Shown: piece by piece, positions 8,120 through 16,658 of the stretch
Layout: each line of letters opens with the position of its first letter
Numbering within the stretch: the stretch's first letter is position 1
Source: an uncultured Paenibacillaceae bacterium
GTDB taxonomy: Bacteria; Bacillota; Bacilli; Aneurinibacillales; Aneurinibacillaceae
Direction: 5' to 3'
DNA length: 64,000 nt
Assembly (NCBI GenBank): GCA_946478845.1
Contig: CAMLDI010000007.1
Span: forward strand, 1-64,000
Program-made: the position numbers and the translations under genes
The notes under the pieces: generated by a model
Told to the model about the DNA's origin: nothing
Databases searched by the model: none
Seen by the model: the letters and a program-made list of their open reading frames with translations, nothing else

Positions 8120-9743
8120 GTATGATTGTGTCTGTATTTCTTTCTTTCTTTTTGCGTGTCCTTTTCGGCCCTTCAGAAAGGGTGATTTTCCCGATGAAGG
8201 GAGTTATCAATACGCCAAGGAGAATGAACACTAATCCGAATAAAAATACACTTTGCAATGCATCCACCAGGGAGGATTTAAGGGGTGTAAGAATAACCTG
8301 CTGTACCATTTCCGGGATTTTATTTAATGCTTCCGGATTTAAAAGGGTAGAAAATAATCCCTGGGCATTGGTATCAATCATGGATTCAAACTGGGTAACC
8401 ATGCCATGAGCCTGTGCTGGCAACTTCTCCAATTCAGGTACCATACGCTGGGTTAACAACTTGGAAGATTGGGTATTCATCACCACACCCAGAATGGTCA
8501 TGCCAAAAGTGCCGCCGATTTGCCGGAAAAACTGGCTTGAGGAGGTCACCACCCCAAGTTCTGATTTCGGGAAGGATTCCTGTAAAGCCAGGGTGAGCAG
8601 AGGCATTACCAGACCCATGCCCAAACCTACAATGATCATATAACCCATCGCCATCCATTTGGTTGTATCCATATCCATGGTGGACATAAGGAAGAATCCT
8701 GCACCCATAATCATCATGCCGATGAACACCTGGAGTCTGATTCCAATTTTGCGAACCAGTTGCCCCCCACCGATACTTGCAATAATCATCGAAATCATCA
8801 TAGGGGTCATCACTGTTCCTGATTCCGTTGCACTGACACCAATAATTCCTTGCATGAACAAGGGAACAAACATAATGGCCCCAAACATTCCCACTGCCAT
8901 GAGAAAACCAATGCCATTTAAAACAGTAAAGGTTTTATTTTTAAATAAGGAGAGGGGAAGAATCGGTTCTTCTGCTTTTCTCTCGATCATGACAAACAAT
9001 GTTAACAAAATAGCGGATAAGGCAAATAAGCCAAGAATTTGCCAGGAACCCCAGGCATATTCTGATCCTCCAAAGGTTAAGGCTAAAAGTAAACTGACCA
9101 CACCGCCAGACATGGTCACAACGCCGCCGTAATCAATTTTGGCTACTTTTTTAGCATGTTGCCCATTTAGGCCAATGGAAATAAGAATCATGGCTACAAT
9201 ACCTACTGGCAGGTTAATAAAGAAAATCCAGTGCCAGTCCATAGAATCAACGATCCAACCGCCAACCTGTGGCCCTAAAATGGAAGAAAGGCCGAAGATG
9301 GCACCGAAAACCCCCTGCCATTTTGCCCGTTGGGCACCGGTGAAAATATCCCCAATAATAATCATGGCCATAGGCATCATAATGCCCCCGCCGATTCCCT
9401 GAAGGCCACGGAACCAGATTAATTGTTCCATGGTTTGCGCTGCTCCGCAAAGGGCAGAGCCGATTATGAAAATTAATAACCCGGTGATATAAATCACTTT
9501 ACGTCCCATTAGATCGGCTAATTTTCCCGCTACAGGAACAATGGTGGTTGAAGCCAACATGTACGCTGTGGTTAACCAGGTCATCATGCTTAAACCGCCT
9601 AAATCCCCTACAATGCGAGGCAAGGCTGTCCCTACAATGGTATTATCTAATGCGCCAAAAAGCATGGCTACCATTAAACCTGCAATCAAGATGCCACGAT
9701 GTTTAAGGGGCTCTTGTTCCTGATTTATCTCTATTGCTTTCAA
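8100..9743 (-). CDS. DHA2-family multidrug MFS exporter (EmrB/QacA type)
   Basis: A 547-residue proton-driven exporter with 14 predicted membrane helices. DHA2 motifs are clear: LDNTIVGTALPRIVGDLGG after TM1, GKLADLMGRKV (motif A), RGLQGIGGG in TM4 and GPQVGGWIVDSMDWHWIFFINLP (motif C region). A hydrophilic, Arg/Lys-rich tail ends the protein. The first possible start (GTG at 9752) overlaps the GGAG ribosome site, so TTG at 9743, 8 bases after GCAGGAGT, is preferred. It sits 5 bases after the marR-like gene in the same direction, a common arrangement for drug-responsive control. The drug range cannot be inferred. Confidence 0.9.
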   Translation of the reverse strand: MKAIEINQEQEPLKHRGILIAGLMVAMLFGALDNTIVGTALPRIVGDLGGLSMMTWLTTAYMLASTTIVPVAGKLADLMGRKVIYITGLLIFIIGSALCGAAQTMEQLIWFRGLQGIGGGIMMPMAMIIIGDIFTGAQRAKWQGVFGAIFGLSSILGPQVGGWIVDSMDWHWIFFINLPVGIVAMILISIGLNGQHAKKVAKIDYGGVVTMSGGVVSLLLALTFGGSEYAWGSWQILGLFALSAILLTLFVMIERKAEEPILPLSLFKNKTFTVLNGIGFLMAVGMFGAIMFVPLFMQGIIGVSATESGTVMTPMMISMIIASIGGGQLVRKIGIRLQVFIGMMIMGAGFFLMSTMDMDTTKWMAMGYMIIVGLGMGLVMPLLTLALQESFPKSELGVVTSSSQFFRQIGGTFGMTILGVVMNTQSSKLLTQRMVPELEKLPAQAHGMVTQFESMIDTNAQGLFSTLLNPEALNKIPEMVQQVILTPLKSSLVDALQSVFLFGLVFILLGVLITPFIGKITLSEGPKRTRKKKERNTDTIIQEEQPQ

Positions 9744-9748
9744 AAAAA

Positions 9749-10195
9749 TCACTCCTGCTTTTCTGTCTCTACTATAATGTGGGCTAACTTTTCACTGATG
9801 GTCACCAGGGAGGTGAGTTCATCTTCGTCAAGTTGCCGTAAATAATGAATCAATATTTCTTTTCTTTTTTCCCCTGCTTTTTTCAATACTTTCTTTCCTT
9901 CACTGGAAATTCTAACGAAAACCACACGCCGGTCTTTTGCATCCCGCTCCCGTTCTGCATAGTTGTTTTGTTCCAATCGGTCAATCATAGCCGTTATGGC
10001 ACTTGGTTTTACAGTCATCTTTTCAGCTAATTCCGTCACCATCCAGCGTTCTTTTTTGAAGAGAAGATGGAGAAGAATGAGCTGAGGCGTGGTTAATGGA
10101 AGGGTATTTTTCTCGGCAAATTCGTGCTGTATTTTTCGTGATGTAACATGAAATGCGGTCATTAAACGTTCGGCAAGGGTATCAAAAGAATCCAT
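9749..10195 (-). CDS. MarR-family transcriptional regulator
   Basis: A 148-residue winged-helix regulator. The DNA-binding core is visible: LTTPQLILLHLL, VTELAEKMTVKPSAITAMIDRLEQNNYAERERDAKDRRVVFVRIS with the wing DxRxxxVxxS pattern. Flanking helices would form the dimer interface. It precedes the MFS exporter and probably represses it and itself. The start is uncertain: ATG at 10195 lies 12 bases from GGAGG, while TTG at 10204 lies only 3 bases away. The ATG is chosen. Confidence 0.88.
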   Translation of the reverse strand: MDSFDTLAERLMTAFHVTSRKIQHEFAEKNTLPLTTPQLILLHLLFKKERWMVTELAEKMTVKPSAITAMIDRLEQNNYAERERDAKDRRVVFVRISSEGKKVLKKAGEKRKEILIHYLRQLDEDELTSLVTISEKLAHIIVETEKQE

Positions 10196-10236
10196 TTTAG
10201 CCAAAAACCTCCGTTATACCAATAATTAGCCTATTT

Positions 10237-10258
10237 AATATTTAATAAATAAAATATT
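10237..10258. promoter_or_regulatory. Candidate MarR operator
   Basis: AATATTT and AAATATT form a perfect 7-bp inverted repeat with 8 bases between, 42 bases upstream of the marR-like start. MarR proteins often bind such AT-rich palindromes. The region is AT-rich, so chance is possible. Confidence 0.35.
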
Positions 10259-10313
10259 TCACGTATTTAAATATACAGGATAACTAAACCACCTGTCAAT
10301 GGAAGAGTTTTCT

Positions 10314-11537
10314 CTACAGGTTAGATGCCATAGATTGGTGTATTGTTTTCTTTTGGGTTTCCTGTTTTTCTAATCTGTATAAACGACGGACAATCCACCC
10401 GGTTCCCAATAATACCAGCACAGCGCCAGCTACCAGGGCAGGCCACCCTTTCCAGTGGTAGAAGAAACCAAGATAAAAACTTCCCAGGCTTCCCCCAATA
10501 TAATAGAACAAAAGGTATAAACTGGAGGCACTGGCTTTGGCAAAAGCAGCATGGCGGCTCACCCAGGCACTGGCTGTAGAATGGGCCATAAAAAAACCAA
10601 AGCTGTTGATCAAAAGGCCGCCTATAATCATCCAAAGATTAGGGACCAGGGTGAAGAGAATCCCGAAGGCCATCACAGCTAAGCCGATTCCCATACAGAG
10701 GGAAAGAGGGATCTTTTGCGCCCACCTCCCAGAGAGGCTAGAACTAAGGGTTCCTGACAGGTAAGTAAGAAACAGCATACTAACAAAAGCTGTAGGCAAA
10801 TGAAAAGGAGCGCCACTTAAATGGAAGGTGACAAAGTTATATTCCCCCACAAAAAGAAAAAGGCCAATTCCGCCAATGAAACAGGCATAAAGAAGAATGG
10901 GATTGCGGATATGTTTGGAAAAATCCCCAATAATTTTTCCTGGTTTAAAAGTGGAGGGCTGAAAATTCCGGGAGTTCGGCAATAAAAAAAGGAACAGCAC
11001 TAGGCAAAGGATGCTAATGGCACCCATTGCAAGAAAGGCATTGCGCCATCCTAAATAATCGGTCGCAAAACCACAAATGAGGCGTCCTCCCATTCCCCCA
11101 ATGCTGGTACCGCTGATATACACCCCTATGGCAGTAACCAGGGAGCGGCGGGAAAATTCTTCGCCAATATAGGCAATGGCAATGGAAGGGACTCCTGCAA
11201 GGAAAAATCCTTCCAAAAAGCGGTAGATCAAAAGAGCATGGAAAGAAGGTGTTGAAGCCATCAGAAAAGACATAGCCGTGACACCAATCATGGTCATAAC
11301 CATAATTTTTTTCCGTCCCAGGGCATCAGATAAAGGCCCGAAAAAGAGGAGGGACAACCCCAGGGTGAAGGTGCTTATGGATAAGGACAGGCTGGCTGTG
11401 ACAGGGGAAATGTGAAATTCCTTTGTAAAGATAGGCAATAAAGGCTGGGTAAAATAAAGGTTGGCAAAAACTAAAAAAGCGCCAATACTTAGCGCCAGGG
11501 TCGCCCGCCAAAACTCTCGGCTTCCCGCTTGAATCAT
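10314..11537 (-). CDS. MFS transporter, YnfM-like
   Basis: A 407-residue MFS protein with 12 predicted helices. Features include FANLYFTQPLLPIFTKEF after TM1, GPLSDALGRKK (motif A), and RFLEGFFLAGVPSIAIAYIGEEF in TM4, as in YnfM/arabinose-efflux-like permeases. Start is ATG at 11537 behind GGAGATGA. It is transcribed alone and lies upstream of, and in line with, the marR-mfs pair. Substrate unknown. Confidence 0.87.
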   Translation of the reverse strand: MIQAGSREFWRATLALSIGAFLVFANLYFTQPLLPIFTKEFHISPVTASLSLSISTFTLGLSLLFFGPLSDALGRKKIMVMTMIGVTAMSFLMASTPSFHALLIYRFLEGFFLAGVPSIAIAYIGEEFSRRSLVTAIGVYISGTSIGGMGGRLICGFATDYLGWRNAFLAMGAISILCLVLFLFLLPNSRNFQPSTFKPGKIIGDFSKHIRNPILLYACFIGGIGLFLFVGEYNFVTFHLSGAPFHLPTAFVSMLFLTYLSGTLSSSLSGRWAQKIPLSLCMGIGLAVMAFGILFTLVPNLWMIIGGLLINSFGFFMAHSTASAWVSRHAAFAKASASSLYLLFYYIGGSLGSFYLGFFYHWKGWPALVAGAVLVLLGTGWIVRRLYRLEKQETQKKTIHQSMASNL

Positions 11538-11614
11538 TTTAGGTCATCTCCGTTAAACATAATTTGTTACCCATGTTAACACAAAACCTTTATTTCTGTC
11601 CTTTAAAATAATGG

Positions 11615-11651
11615 AAAAAAGCAGAAGGGGAATAAACCCTCTTCTGCTTTA
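11615..11651 (-). terminator. Terminator of the DUF2512 gene
   Basis: On the minus strand AAAGCAGAAGAGGG and CCCCTTCTGCTTT pair around TTTATT and are followed by a T run. It lies 11 bases past the DUF2512 stop. Confidence 0.8.
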
Positions 11652-11662
11652 AACAGCGAAAG

Positions 11663-12049
11663 TTAAAAATCAGATCTTTCCCGTCTGCGTTTTTCCAAAC
11701 GGTTTTCCAAATAAATATGGAATAAGAATTCTCCGATGGCAATCACTAATGAAGCATAGAGAATGGATGATAAAGTGAAGTAGGTAAGCATTACATAATC
11801 CATAAGCCACAGGGTGGCCAAGGCTATCACAAAATCAGCGGCGCTGGTAATAATATTTCCCGCTCTTGGAAGAATTAATAAATCCCCCAGTAAATAAGAA
11901 ATGACAGCAACCCCAAAACTCAAGATCAATAAATTGGTTAAATTATATCCGCTGATTACATTATCTCCGCCAACAAAAATGAAAGCAATAAGCATAAGGA
12001 CTAAAAAAGCTAAAACCCATTTCACTGCAATATTCAAGATATGACTCAT
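11663..12049 (-). CDS. DUF2512 (YndM-like) membrane protein
   Basis: A 128-residue protein with four hydrophobic helices and the DUF2512 motif (SYLLGDLLILPRAGN), ending in a charged tail. The family is common in spore-forming Bacillales and its function is not known. ATG at 12049 follows GGAGGGATTCAA, so the eight residues upstream in the open frame are left out. A paralogue is at 45144-45515. Confidence 0.85.
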   Translation of the reverse strand: MSHILNIAVKWVLAFLVLMLIAFIFVGGDNVISGYNLTNLLILSFGVAVISYLLGDLLILPRAGNIITSAADFVIALATLWLMDYVMLTYFTLSSILYASLVIAIGEFLFHIYLENRLEKRRRERSDF

Positions 12050-12142
12050 TTGAATCCCTCCTTTCCTGGTCATTCATCTTTAAGATGTGCTTATTACTTT
12101 CGTTCATGCAAGGAATGTTTTTTTTCAATTCCCATGGGGATA

Positions 12143-12331
12143 CTATCCATGAGTGACTTCTTCCTGATAACGGTTAAGAAAGATTTTCCCAATAGACAAG
12201 AACAAGCTTGTTAAGATGGTGCCTGCAAAGGGAATATGCAGACGGAACAACAGGGAGGCGAACCAAAGAAAAAGAAATCCTAGGACAATGTCAATTCCTA
12301 TTGCTTTGCCATGCATGGGCAATGCTTTCAA
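12143..12331 (-). CDS. Small membrane protein, unknown
   Basis: A 62-residue protein with two hydrophobic segments (IDIVLGFLFLWFASLLF and AGTILTSLFLSIGKIFL) and charged ends. Start is TTG at 12331 with GGGAG 4 bases upstream. An internal ATG at 12316 is an alternative. No family is recognised. It lies between DUF2512 and moaD on the same strand. Confidence 0.5.
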   Translation of the reverse strand: MKALPMHGKAIGIDIVLGFLFLWFASLLFRLHIPFAGTILTSLFLSIGKIFLNRYQEEVTHG

Positions 12332-12460
12332 TGGACTCCCTCATTTCATCCTTGATTTTCCTAAGGGTAGGAAGTTGGATGTGGTTAGGGTGTGAGAGGG
12401 AAGGATAAAATATGTTCCCTTCAGCAGGCCAATTATTTGTTTTATTGCAGGTGAATCCCA

Positions 12461-12498
12461 CAAAAATAAAAAGACCAGCCCAATAAATGAGCTGGTCT
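12461..12498 (-). terminator. Terminator of moeB-moaD
   Basis: AGACCAGC and GCTGGTCT form an 8-bp stem with an 11-base loop, and a T-rich tract follows on the minus strand, 16 bases past the moaD stop. Confidence 0.8.
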
Positions 12499-12514
12499 GA
12501 TTGATCTCGTTACT

Positions 12515-12748
12515 TTAGCCTCCACTTATGGCTGGCAGCAATGCCACAACATCACCAGATTGGATAAAATCATCTGGGCCTGCATACCGCTGGTTCACAG
12601 ATGCCATGACCCCAGAAAAGGGGCTCTCCGGATATTGTTCCGAGAGGTTTTTTAACAATTCCCTCACTGTAATGGGGGCATCCGAGTATGTAAGCCGGTC
12701 CTGGCCTATAGACTCTTGAAGTCCAGCAAATAATAAGACAGTGATCAT
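12515..12748 (-). CDS. moaD: MoaD/ThiS-type sulfur carrier protein
   Basis: A 77-residue beta-grasp protein ending in the Gly-Gly needed for adenylation and thiocarboxylation (ALLPAISGG). In the molybdopterin pathway the small subunit of MPT synthase carries sulfur to the precursor. It starts 4 bases after moeB in the same operon, which supports the assignment. The large subunit gene moaE is not in this window. Confidence 0.9.
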   Translation of the reverse strand: MITVLLFAGLQESIGQDRLTYSDAPITVRELLKNLSEQYPESPFSGVMASVNQRYAGPDDFIQSGDVVALLPAISGG

Positions 12749-12752
12749 GGGC

Positions 12753-13511
12753 TTACCCCTCCTTTGTTTCTGTAATCAAATCGCGTTTTTGCTGAAACCG
12801 CTGACTGCAATCAGGGCAGGGAGGCATCCCCTCAAGAGAAACGGTGTATTGCTCCATGGTCAGAGCATTCATGCGCAACAGGCGGTTGGTAAAAAGTTCA
12901 CCCTTACCCGTAATCCACTTTATGGCTTCCATAGCAGCCATGCACCCGGCCATCCCCGATACAGCCCCTAATACAGGAAAGCCTACAGGCTTCCAGGATT
13001 CATCCCCCTTGGGATACATGCAAGACAAACAGGGGGTCTTTCCAGGAACGATGGTCGTTAAGGAAATTTCATAGCCATACATGGCGGCTTCCACCATAGG
13101 TTTTCCCACGTGGATACAGGCCTTGTTCAAGGCATAACGTTCCGGAAAATCATACCGGGCATCAATAACAATGTCCGCCGACTGGATCCATTTTTTTGCT
13201 TTTTTAAATTCAATTCTCTCTGGGTAGGAAACAATCTCCACTTCAGGATTCAACTTGTGGATGCTTTTCACGGCACAGGCCATGCGCTCTTTGCCAACTT
13301 TTTTATCTTTCATTAATATTTGCCGGTTTAAATCAGGGAGGGTAATATCCCCTTCATGGGCAAGAATCAACTTGCCAATTCCTGCTGCAGCCAAATATAG
13401 GGCAGCCGTTCCCCCAAGTCCGCCAACACCTGCAACAAACACGGTGGCCTTTTTTAACTTTTGTTGGCCCTCTTCACCTAATAACTCCAATTGCCGGGCA
13501 TACCGTTCCAT
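12753..13511 (-). CDS. moeB: MoeB/ThiF-type adenylyltransferase
   Basis: A 252-residue E1-like enzyme that adenylates the C-terminal Gly of the sulfur carrier. GVGGLGG (nucleotide-binding loop, about residue 30), DLNRQILM (catalytic Arg region), and two Cys pairs for zinc (CLSC and CPDC) are visible. It has no rhodanese domain, so it is the short bacterial form. Start is ATG at 13511 behind GAGGTG. It forms a two-gene operon with moaD. Confidence 0.9.
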   Translation of the reverse strand: MERYARQLELLGEEGQQKLKKATVFVAGVGGLGGTAALYLAAAGIGKLILAHEGDITLPDLNRQILMKDKKVGKERMACAVKSIHKLNPEVEIVSYPERIEFKKAKKWIQSADIVIDARYDFPERYALNKACIHVGKPMVEAAMYGYEISLTTIVPGKTPCLSCMYPKGDESWKPVGFPVLGAVSGMAGCMAAMEAIKWITGKGELFTNRLLRMNALTMEQYTVSLEGMPPCPDCSQRFQQKRDLITETKEG

Positions 13512-13795
13512 GGTTTCACCTCGATTTGCGTGTTTTTGTTTATTTGTATTTAATTTGTTGATTATTGATTAAATTAATTATAAACAGTGATGATTAGTTA
13601 AATGATAGTACAGGTTGGGGGAGAGTTGAGGAAGGGTGGGAGAAAATCTGACAGGGGAATTAAATTGTTGGGGAGAACATTTAAATATATGTTGAAGAAG
13701 ATATAAATGAAAGTGTAATTCTCTTTTTTTGATATTGTGGTTATTAGATTTACCATTACGTTTCCCCAATGTAATTCAAACCCCTCTACTGATTC

Positions 13796-15504
13796 TTAAT
13801 TTTCCTCAAAAAGGTGCCTTAATCTATGTTGAAGTATTTTGTCTTGTTTAGTAATTTCTAATCCGTAAATATAAGACTTAAAATCATCAAAATAATTTTC
13901 TATTCCCCAATGTTCTTCAATATCTCTAATCAATACATTGATTATACGACACCAGTACCAATGTTCTTCGGTAATTCTCCCTGAAGGGATAGGAAAAAAG
14001 AATTGGTTATCCCTTATGCTTTTTACTACAATATCTCTAATTGGGTTATCTTTAATTGAAATTATTGAGTCTTGAAGTTGTCTTAAATATAGATACTCGT
14101 TGTATGATTTTTGAATAAAACAATCTCTTATTTGATTTACTAATAGATTATAATATTCAACCTTTAAAGCTTTGCTAATAGACTTGACTACTTTTCTTGC
14201 TTCTTCACTTTCAATATGATAATTCCATAAATCAATACCATTTTGATAACTACTCTTTGTTAAATCGATTTTATTAGGAATATTTTTATCTACCAATTTT
14301 ACTATTTCTTCAATACTAATTCCAAAATCAACGGATAATACTTCACACCAAGCAAATGCAGTGTTTAATTTGGATATAATATCATCCAATGGTTCAGTCC
14401 CATTTAGATTTCTAATGTATTCTCTAGCATTTTCAATAATTCTAAGTATTTCCTCTTCTGATGAATAGAAGTTTTTTGGCTTCTCTTCATAGCTATTAAT
14501 AGATTCAATTAAATTAATTATAATTTTTTTAGAATACGTACCCGTTTCATACCATTTTCTTATATGATGAAAAACACTTTTACACATGATATTATCCAAG
14601 GAGTTCTTAAGAATGTAATTATATAAATATTTAATTACTCCACTATCATCGGTTAAATAAAAAGCGTTCCGTAAGTCACTATTAGGTTTTTCAGTATCTA
14701 ATAATCTCATCTTACCTTTATGTTCAATATTAAAGAATACAGTTGCAAAACACATTCGGTAAACGTCATCTCTTGTAAACTTATCAGTAAAAACTTCTTC
14801 ACCCAGAATTTCTATAACCTCTTTAATAAACAGACTGGTTTTTTCAAATGTCCTCAAGTTATTAAATTCAAATTCTTCAGCGATAATTCCTATGACTTTC
14901 CATATCTCTTCACCCAGGATTTTAACAGGTGCTTCATCTGCGTATTCCTCTATTGAATAAGTCCTATCAATGGCTTTTTCCTTATAATTTTTAAAAGTTT
15001 CTTCATCTTCTTCGAGCTGGTCAGTAGCTGCAATTAGAACCGTTTTTATATTTTCTATTTTAGCAAGACTATCAATCAATCCTAATATTTCCTTTATATC
15101 TAGGTCATGATGTTTTTTTTTAAATCATCAAATATAATTATATATGTACCTTTCTTACCTAACTCTTTATACAAAGTTGAATGCAATTTTTCTATAAGAG
15201 GAACTGAAATAGTCAATCCATGAAATTCGATGTTGACATTATTAAATATTTCTCTTACCTTTCTAGAGTATTTTTTAAATTTACCGTTTGGTACACTATC
15301 AACAATCTGAAAATATATTTCTTGTATTATGCTTTCTATATCTTTTTTTCCAAATAAGGATACATAACATGCATCGTAATGTGCATTCTTAAAATCTAAA
15401 ACATATTTTGTCTTCCCAATTCCCCAAGTACCGTCTATAAATACCCTTTGATAACTTGAATCTTTAAAATGATTTAATACTGTAACTATTTCATTTGCTT
15501 TCAT
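13796..15504 (-). pseudogene. KAP-type P-loop NTPase, frame broken at an A9 run
   Basis: Two frames make one protein of about 569 residues. The first piece (15504 to 15100, 134 residues, ATG behind GGAGG) has Walker A GTWGIGKT near residue 25 and ends FDDLKKNIMT, where KAP/P-loop NTPases carry an hhhhDDLE(R/K) Walker B. The second piece (427 residues) begins MIDSLAK and carries an IDRTYSIEEYADEAP block seen after Walker B in this family. The break is a run of nine A (complement of 15113-15121). One extra A would give DDLKKKHHDLDIKEILGLID in one frame. So it is a frameshift mutation, a sequencing error, or slippage that is used on purpose. KAP NTPases include phage-exclusion proteins such as PifA. 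The low GC and the setting support an accessory role. Confidence 0.7.
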
Positions 15505-15653
15505 ATACAGCCTCCAAAATAAAAGTCACTATGGACACTAATAAAAACACTAAAAATGGAAATTAATTCCTTCTAAAATAATATCATAAATTTAGTTGTA
15601 CTAATATACCGTTCCAACAGTGTACAAAGAGGAATCCCCGTTAAGGAATCCCC

Positions 15654-15860
15654 CTAAAAGTCTGACAGTTCCAAGTCGTTTTCTTCATTACCTGTTAAAT
15701 TGAGTTCCGTACATAGGATAATTGGTATATACGGTTGCATCATCTTACTATTGAAATAGTTCCTACCTGATTAAATGTAGGGTAATGCTTTCTAAGCCAT
15801 GCCCTCGATACTTTATTGTTAACAAGGTGAACCGTTCCATAGTTATCCCGTACAAAGGAT
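15654..15860 (-). pseudogene. Minus-strand gene remnants, unknown
   Basis: Between the KAP gene and the MazG-like gene there is no intact gene for about 800 bases. On the minus strand a coherent reading (FVRDNYGTVHLVNNKVSRAW and on) ends at a TGA at 15742-15740. A 29-codon ORF starts at an overlapping ATG at 15743 and ends at 15654 with an acidic tail. These look like the tail of a lost gene plus a coupled small ORF. No family is recognised. Confidence 0.3.
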
Positions 15861-15862
15861 AG

Positions 15863-16102
15863 CAAGCATATGACATAAGAGATGACAATACTATTCTTAT
15901 AAAAATGGAAATATTTGGAGACAGAACTAACAGAGATAGAACAAATAAAATTAATTTTCTTCCACCAGAATGTATAATTGAAGACAGTCCTGTTTTAGTT
16001 GTTAACAAGGAGTTGTTTTTCAATTTTATAGAATTTGAGGAAAAGGAGAAAGAATCATTAATTAAGAAGTTGATGAAAGTATTCAATAAAAATTCATTAT
16101 AA
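15863..16102 (+). pseudogene. C-terminal fragment of an unknown gene
   Basis: An open frame with no ribosome site reads from after a stop at 15860-15862 to 16102. Its 65 residues from the ATG at 15905 are rich in Lys and Glu and end as a normal protein C-terminus would (EEKEKESLIKKLMKVFNKNS). It looks like the tail of a gene whose front has been lost. The following 229 bases to the next gene are AT-rich and show only a promoter-like region. Confidence 0.35.
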
Positions 16103-16331
16103 ATAATAATGTATAATTGTATTGCTTAAAAAGCCTGAATATAAATTGATTTCCTTTAGTTGTTTATTTGTATTATTTATTTATAGGAGGGTTTTTATTT
16201 TTTTGTAAAAAATATTTGTAGAAAAATATCCTTAGAATAACTCTTTAGGGAAATTATGAATCCTTTTTTCAGTACAACAAACCCCTATGAAAAACTGTAA
16301 AATATATACATATACTAAGGAGCGAATTATC

Positions 16332-16658
16332 ATGCCAGTCCACAATAAACTTGTACGAGATAAAATTCCTGAAGTGATTGAAAAAACAGGGAAAAAATAT
16401 AGAATCAGAACCCTGGATGACAATGAATACATCATTGAATTAAAGAAAAAACTGGGTGAAGAAGTTGAGGAATACCTAAATGCTAAAGATGATGCCGAGG
16501 CGGTAGAAGAACTAGCTGATGTGTTAGAACTTATTCATGCTTTAGCCAAAATACATAACAGTACAATTGAAAAAGTAGAGGCTATTCGCATGGAAAAGGC
16601 TAATAAACGAGGAGGATTTCAGGACAAAGTGTTCCTGATTGACGTAGACGATGAGTAA
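16332..16658 (+). CDS. MazG-like nucleotide pyrophosphohydrolase
   Basis: A 108-residue all-alpha NTP pyrophosphatase of the MazG/phosphoribosyl-ATP pyrophosphohydrolase-like group. It shows NKLVRDKIPEVI at the start and the metal-binding EEVEEYL ... EELADVLELI pattern, with EExxE and ExxD spacing. It hydrolyses a nucleoside triphosphate to the monophosphate and PPi; the real substrate is unknown. Start is ATG at 16332 behind AAGGAGCG; the open frame upstream lacks a ribosome site. Its stop overlaps the start of the helicase gene by 8 bases (ATGAGTAA), so the two are co-translated. Confidence 0.85.
   Translation: MPVHNKLVRDKIPEVIEKTGKKYRIRTLDDNEYIIELKKKLGEEVEEYLNAKDDAEAVEELADVLELIHALAKIHNSTIEKVEAIRMEKANKRGGFQDKVFLIDVDDE

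Noticed and set aside
8122..9723. Several plus-strand ORFs inside the MFS exporter region
   Set aside because: They are antisense shadows of a clear DHA2-family gene and have no ribosome sites.
13578..13769. 63-residue ORF in the gap downstream of moeB
   Set aside because: No ribosome site and no protein-like composition; the 284-base gap shows only AT-rich sequence.
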